From the NCBI GenBank assembly GCA_030345135.1, contig CP128386.1:4346667-4410666 (forward strand): DNA of 64,000 nt. Reading direction: 5' to 3'. Position numbers and translations under genes: made by a program. Shown here piece after piece: positions 60,195 to 64,000 of this stretch (position 1 is the first letter of the stretch; each line of letters opens with the position of its first letter). The notes beneath the pieces were generated by a model that made no database searches, was not told where the DNA came from, and saw only the letters and a list, made by a program, of their open reading frames with translations. Source of the stretch: Chitinophagaceae bacterium DXS. GTDB lineage: Bacteria; Bacteroidota; Bacteroidia; Chitinophagales; Chitinophagaceae.

Positions 60195-61727
60195 CTAAAA
60201 AAAGCCCAATTTTTGCTTGTTATAAGAGATCAGCATGTTTTTAGTCTGCCTGTAATGATTCAGCATCATTTTATGCGTCTCACGTCCAAAGCCGGATTTT
60301 TTATAACCGCCAAATGGAGCATGGGCCGGGTAGGCATGATAACAATTCACCCAAACACGTCCGGCCTGTATAGCTCGTGGCACCTGGTACAATTCGTGTG
60401 CATCACGGGTCCAAACGCCGGCACCCAGTCCATACAATGTATCGTTGGCAATTGCTATCGCTTCTTCTGTTGTTTTAAATGTGGTTACACAGCTTACCGG
60501 TCCAAAAATTTCTTCCTGGAAAACGCGCATTTTGTTATCGCCTTTGAATAGTGTAGGCTGAATGTAAAATCCGTGTTCAAGCCCGCTGTTCTGATGGAAA
60601 GCTTCGCCTCCACAAAGCACTTGCGCACCTTCCTGTTTGCCGATGTCCAGGTAGCTGAGCACTTTATTGTATTGGTCTTCTGATGCCTGCGCACCCATCA
60701 TAACAGTGCTATCCAGCGGATTGCCCATTTTAATGGCTTTCGTACGCTGGATAACGGCGTTCATGAATTTGTCGTAAATATTTTCGTGCACCAGAATGCG
60801 GCTTGGGCAGGTACATACTTCGCCCTGGTTCAGTGCAAATAAAACTGCGCCCTCAACTGCCTTGTCAAAAAACTCATCGTCGGCGGCAGCCACACTTTCA
60901 AAGAAAATATTGGGGCTTTTTCCACCAAGTTCCATGGTGATTGGAATCAGGTTTTCTGAAGCATACTGCATAATCAGGCGGCCTGTAGTGGTTTCACCTG
61001 TAAATGCAACTTTCTGTACTCTTGGCGATGATGCCAGGGGTTTGCCAGCCTCTGGTCCAAAACCGGTTACTATGTTCAAAACGCCCTTTGGTAAAATGTC
61101 GCCGATCAGTTCCATCAAACACATAATGCTCGTCGGTGTTTGCTCAGCTGGTTTAACAATCACACAGCAACCTGCTGCAAGTGCCGGTGCAATTTTCCAT
61201 GTGGCCATGAGCAGCGGAAAGTTCCATGGAATGATCTGTCCTACCACGCCAATGGGTTCATGCAGGTTTATGCTCACGGTAGTATCGTCATGCTCACTAA
61301 TAGTTCCCTCTTCGCTGCGGATAACGCCGGCAAAATACCTGAAATGGTCAATAACAAGTGGCAGATCTGCCGCCCTGGTTTCGCGGATGGCCTTGCCATT
61401 GTCTATCGTTTCGATAATAGCCAGGTATTCCAGGTTGTCTTCAATAATCTGTGCAATTTTTAAAAGAAGATTACTGCGATAAGCTGCCGCAGTTTTACTC
61501 CAGGATGGAAAAGCTTCATGTGCGGCGTCGATGGCTTTTTCAATATCCTTCGCATTACCACGGGCGGCTTGTGTAAAAACCTTACCGTCGATGGGCGAAA
61601 CGTTATCAAAATATTGCCCGCTTTCAGGAGCAACCCACTCTCCGCCGATGAAATGATCATATTTACTTTTGAATTGGGGACGGACCGCTACCGTAGAAGC
61701 CGGCGCAGCTGTTTGAACAGAACTCAT
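60195..61727 (-). CDS. aldB: NAD-dependent aldehyde dehydrogenase (AldB/ExaC type)
   Basis: From ATG 61727 the protein is ~510 residues. It matches the acetaldehyde dehydrogenase branch: [26 protein letters not shown] near the start, [21 protein letters not shown], catalytic Glu in MELGGKSPN and Cys in [11 protein letters not shown], and the C-terminal [25 protein letters not shown]. It oxidises acetaldehyde to acetate. An ATG at 61736 adds three residues. The DUF779 partner follows, and a divergent AraC regulator gene lies 300 bases upstream. Confidence 0.94.
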   Translation of the reverse strand: MSSVQTAAPASTVAVRPQFKSKYDHFIGGEWVAPESGQYFDNVSPIDGKVFTQAARGNAKDIEKAIDAAHEAFPSWSKTAAAYRSNLLLKIAQIIEDNLEYLAIIETIDNGKAIRETRAADLPLVIDHFRYFAGVIRSEEGTISEHDDTTVSINLHEPIGVVGQIIPWNFPLLMATWKIAPALAAGCCVIVKPAEQTPTSIMCLMELIGDILPKGVLNIVTGFGPEAGKPLASSPRVQKVAFTGETTTGRLIMQYASENLIPITMELGGKSPNIFFESVAAADDEFFDKAVEGAVLFALNQGEVCTCPSRILVHENIYDKFMNAVIQRTKAIKMGNPLDSTVMMGAQASEDQYNKVLSYLDIGKQEGAQVLCGGEAFHQNSGLEHGFYIQPTLFKGDNKMRVFQEEIFGPVSCVTTFKTTEEAIAIANDTLYGLGAGVWTRDAHELYQVPRAIQAGRVWVNCYHAYPAHAPFGGYKKSGFGRETHKMMLNHYRQTKNMLISYNKQKLGFF

Positions 61728-62025
61728 AGGAAGCAATTTAATCGTTAATTAATACAGCTAATATTTATTAAAAAACGCTCAAATGGCTTCACTTTTGTAT
61801 TTTTTTATAGCATAATTGTACCGCTCTTAAAAAAAACTTTTTAACTTGTTATTGTCCTAATAAGGAGTAATGGGTTATAGCTTCGCCTGTTTTGCTAATA
61901 TGAATTCCAGAATTGTTGCAGACCTTAGATTTCAACAAAAAGGCGTGTAACTTTTGCCCCCTATCCTTCCCCCGGCTTCAGGCACTCTGCTGTATATCCG
62001 ATTAAACTATTTAAAACATCCTTCT

Positions 62026-62949
62026 ATGCCACTAAAAAATTTGCTGCAGAAAATTGATCTAACCAACCCCGGGCAATTGCAGACACTTGTTGAGAACAGA
62101 CGGGTGTTTAATCTGGATAATTGCGAGCTGAATGTGTTTGAAAGCTATGAACAGGCTTTTGGAATACCGCTTACGTTTGGTGATTTTATTATTACCAGTA
62201 TGGTGCGCGGAAAAAAAATTATGCATCTCGACAATAAGCCGGCGTTTGATTATCTGCCGGGGGAAACGGTTGTAGTTCCTGCAAATGAAACAATGATGAT
62301 AGATTTTCCGGAAGCTACAGAAGCCAACCCCACGCAGTGCATTGCGCTTGCTATAGATGCTTCTTATATCAACGAAACGGTGAATTACCTGAATCAATAT
62401 CACAACGTAAATAAACAGAATAATAACTGGAACCTTAGGTTCAACCAGTATCATTTTACAAACGATACTGAGATGAGTGACCTGATCAATAAAATAATAC
62501 GCATTTGCACAAGCTCCAACACAACCAAAAATATTCTCGCCGACCTTAATTTGAAAGAGTTGCTGATAAGATTACTCCAAAGCCAGCAACTGGAGCAGGT
62601 TTACACAGAAAGTAAAACAAACAGTAATCATAGCCGCGAACATTTTGTGTTGAATTACATTCAGGAACATTTATGCGAAAAGATACACGTGGCTACATTA
62701 AGCCGTAAGGCATACCTGAGCAGGACCATCTTCTTTAAATGGTTTAAAGAACAATTTGGAACCACACCATCAGAGTACATAAACAGGGAAAGAATAAAAC
62801 TGGCGAAACAATTACTCACCAACCCGGAGCACAACGTACATACGGTTAGTACCATGACCGGATTTATTGATGCCAATTATTTTATCAGGGTCTTCAGAAA
62901 GCTGGAGGGGGTAACGCCGAAGACGTATAAAGACTGTCTTGAGAACTAA
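62026..62949 (+). CDS. AraC family transcriptional regulator with N-terminal sensing domain
   Basis: ATG 62026 gives 307 residues; upstream in-frame codons starting at 61954 are a TTG and lack homology. Residues ~20-170 form a cupin-like AraC_binding sensor domain (TFGDFIITSMVRGKKIMHL, EATEANPTQCIALAIDASYI). The C-terminal domain carries two HTH motifs (HLCEKIHVATLSRKAYLSRTIFFKWFKEQFGTTPSEYINRERI and HTVSTMTGFIDANYFIRVFRKLEGVTPKTYK). Divergence from aldB-DUF779 suggests it controls aldehyde or ethanol response genes. Confidence 0.92.
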   Translation: MPLKNLLQKIDLTNPGQLQTLVENRRVFNLDNCELNVFESYEQAFGIPLTFGDFIITSMVRGKKIMHLDNKPAFDYLPGETVVVPANETMMIDFPEATEANPTQCIALAIDASYINETVNYLNQYHNVNKQNNNWNLRFNQYHFTNDTEMSDLINKIIRICTSSNTTKNILADLNLKELLIRLLQSQQLEQVYTESKTNSNHSREHFVLNYIQEHLCEKIHVATLSRKAYLSRTIFFKWFKEQFGTTPSEYINRERIKLAKQLLTNPEHNVHTVSTMTGFIDANYFIRVFRKLEGVTPKTYKDCLEN

Positions 62950-62954
62950 ATAAA

Positions 62955-62990
62955 AAAGGCGCAGAATTTAACTCCTGCGCCTTTCGTTTT
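62955..62990. terminator. Bidirectional terminator between convergent genes
   Basis: AAAGGCGCAG 62955-62964 pairs with CTGCGCCTTT 62975-62984, followed by CGTTTTTA on the plus strand and TTTATTTA on the minus strand. Confidence 0.88.
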
Positions 62991-63946
62991 TATAAAGATT
63001 GTTTAATGTACTGAATACTTTTTTGGACGCTTTCAAATTTGTCAGCCATGTAAATGCCATCCTGTTCAACGAAGAAATGTTTCAGGCCGGCAACATCTGC
63101 TTTTGCAAAAATGCTTTTGAAATCGATGCTTCCGGTGCCTACTTCAGCAAACTTCACATCTTTCAGAACATCCATAATGGGCTTGTGATCCAGATCGCCA
63201 CCGGTAACTTTATTCGTTTTGGACTTATCCATATCTTTTACATGCCACATGGGAAAACGGCCGGGATATTTGGTGAAATAATCAACCGGGTTAAGTCCTG
63301 CTTTTTCAATCCAAAAAAGGTCCAGCTCAAAACACACCAATGACTTATCGGTGTTTTCCAGCATGATATCTAAACCTTTCTTCCCGTTATCAAATGTCCG
63401 GAATTCCCAGAAGTGGTTATGATAACCAAGCTGCAGGTTGTGTTTCTTACAGAGCTCGCCTCCCTTGTTCATTTGATCAGCCATAAACTTGTAATCATCA
63501 GCAGTAAGTTTATCTATTAATTGAAACGGAGGAACAGGAATAATAAGATATTGTTGCCCCAACTGGCTGGCAATTTCTACCTGTGCATGTAATGCATCTT
63601 CGTTGCCATTGCCGCGGGTTAGGAAATCATTCAATGCGTAGTGGCCACTGTATGTAACCAGGTTGTTTTCTTTTAGAACAGACGCCAGTTCTTTGGTATC
63701 AAGCCCCCAGAATTTTCCCTGTTTATCTGCGCCAAATGTTTCTACATTGGTGAAGCCAAGCTTAGCCACTTTAGCAATGGTGCCTTTTGCATCTTTGGCA
63801 AGTTCCTCGCGCAGTGTGTACAACTGCAAACCAACATCTTTTGTAGACACTTTGTAGTTGCCGCGGCTGAATATATTGGCGGGCTTCATTAGCATGCCTG
63901 CTGCTACCAATGCTCCTTGTTGAAGAAATGTACGTCTGGTACTCAT
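62990..63946 (-). CDS. Tat-exported sugar phosphate isomerase/epimerase-like TIM barrel
   Basis: From ATG 63946 the protein is 318 residues and starts with a twin-arginine signal (MSTRRTFLQQGALVAAGMLM). The rest is an AP_endonuc_2/xylose-isomerase-like barrel: VGLQLYTLREELAKDAKGTIAKVAKLGFTNVETFG, GYHNHFWEFRTF, CFELDLFWIEKAGLNPVDYF, MWHVKDMD and EVGTGSIDFKSIF, with metal ligands Glu/His/Asp visible. Exported members act with Gfo/Idh/MocA oxidoreductases and DUF1080 proteins on 3-keto-glycosides. The upstream ATG at 63955 adds three residues. Confidence 0.9.
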   Translation of the reverse strand: MSTRRTFLQQGALVAAGMLMKPANIFSRGNYKVSTKDVGLQLYTLREELAKDAKGTIAKVAKLGFTNVETFGADKQGKFWGLDTKELASVLKENNLVTYSGHYALNDFLTRGNGNEDALHAQVEIASQLGQQYLIIPVPPFQLIDKLTADDYKFMADQMNKGGELCKKHNLQLGYHNHFWEFRTFDNGKKGLDIMLENTDKSLVCFELDLFWIEKAGLNPVDYFTKYPGRFPMWHVKDMDKSKTNKVTGGDLDHKPIMDVLKDVKFAEVGTGSIDFKSIFAKADVAGLKHFFVEQDGIYMADKFESVQKSIQYIKQSL

Positions 63947-64000
63947 ATTGTGCATGTGATTTATAGGTAAGCAAAATAAATTGCGATGGTGTTGAATTGT

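Overview
The window comes from a chromosome of a Bacteroidota bacterium, most likely in the Chitinophagaceae or a close relative. The evidence is a type 9 secretion sorting domain (type B, 50.4-52.3 kb), Bacteroidota-type promoter boxes (TAnnTTTG), families typical of the phylum (DUF2480, DUF4290 next to murA, SusC-like barrel end, 7TMR-DISM hybrid kinase, RHS-like exported proteins) and the near absence of strong Shine-Dalgarno sites. No rRNA, CRISPR array, insertion sequence with a transposase, or prophage was seen. One tRNA (Gln, CUG) is present.

Layout. 0-6.6 kb: end of an outer-membrane barrel gene, a DUF1080 exported protein, small secreted proteins, a DUF72 protein, an AI-2E type permease, and a minus-strand set (DJ-1/PfpI protein, Fpg/Nei-like glycosylase, META-domain protein). 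6.8-9.4 kb: a small accessory patch with a Fic AMPylator, an Imm33/DUF2185 protein, a short membrane protein and an AraC remnant. 9.6-20.7 kb: Tat-exported Gfo/Idh/MocA oxidoreductase, a DHFR-like protein, an ArsR-SRPBCC-DoxX-YdeI operon with a readable promoter/operator, CorA, YccF, a hybrid sensor kinase and an OmpA lipoprotein. 20.87-21.50 kb: a 640-bp non-coding nested inverted repeat. 21.6-42.8 kb: a housekeeping block with ppiD-like, nadA, recA, recX, dnaN, nfu, mnmG, ybeY, feoA, nadD, chrA-like, DUF4290, murA and nitroreductase. 42.9-64 kb: tRNA-Gln, an RHS-like/L,D-transpeptidase-like fusion, aqpZ, a WYL regulator, a DUF2130 protein, a T9SS lectin/PKD protein, hdeD-like, cbpA-cbpM, a HAD phosphatase, a purine permease, a PQQ-type sugar dehydrogenase, aldB-DUF779 with a divergent AraC regulator, and a Tat-exported sugar isomerase/epimerase.

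The most striking signals are non-coding. (1) Three parS-like sites lie within 330 bp between mnmG and ybeY, and DnaA-type boxes cluster between 23.8 and 30.7 kb, with the richest intergenic cluster in the 695-bp divergent ppiD/nadA gap. Together with dnaN, recA and mnmG this suggests the window is origin-proximal and may contain oriC. (2) A 640-bp locus folds back on itself through several long, perfectly matching arms. (3) At least four dispersed short repeat families recur, one of them (58 bp, 56 identical) in inverted orientation 44 kb apart, with the second copy inside a MITE-like 16-bp terminal inverted repeat.

At the protein level, several oddities deserve attention: a Fpg/Nei glycosylase with Met1 where the catalytic proline should be, a MurA with Asp at the fosfomycin-target cysteine, a chromate transporter whose conserved N-terminus extends upstream of any usable start codon, a DUF2130 protein with a 153-residue internal duplication, and an RHS-derived exported protein ending in an H...GCIGLSGG transpeptidase-like domain. 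All functional names rest on reading the sequence by eye; no database search was run.
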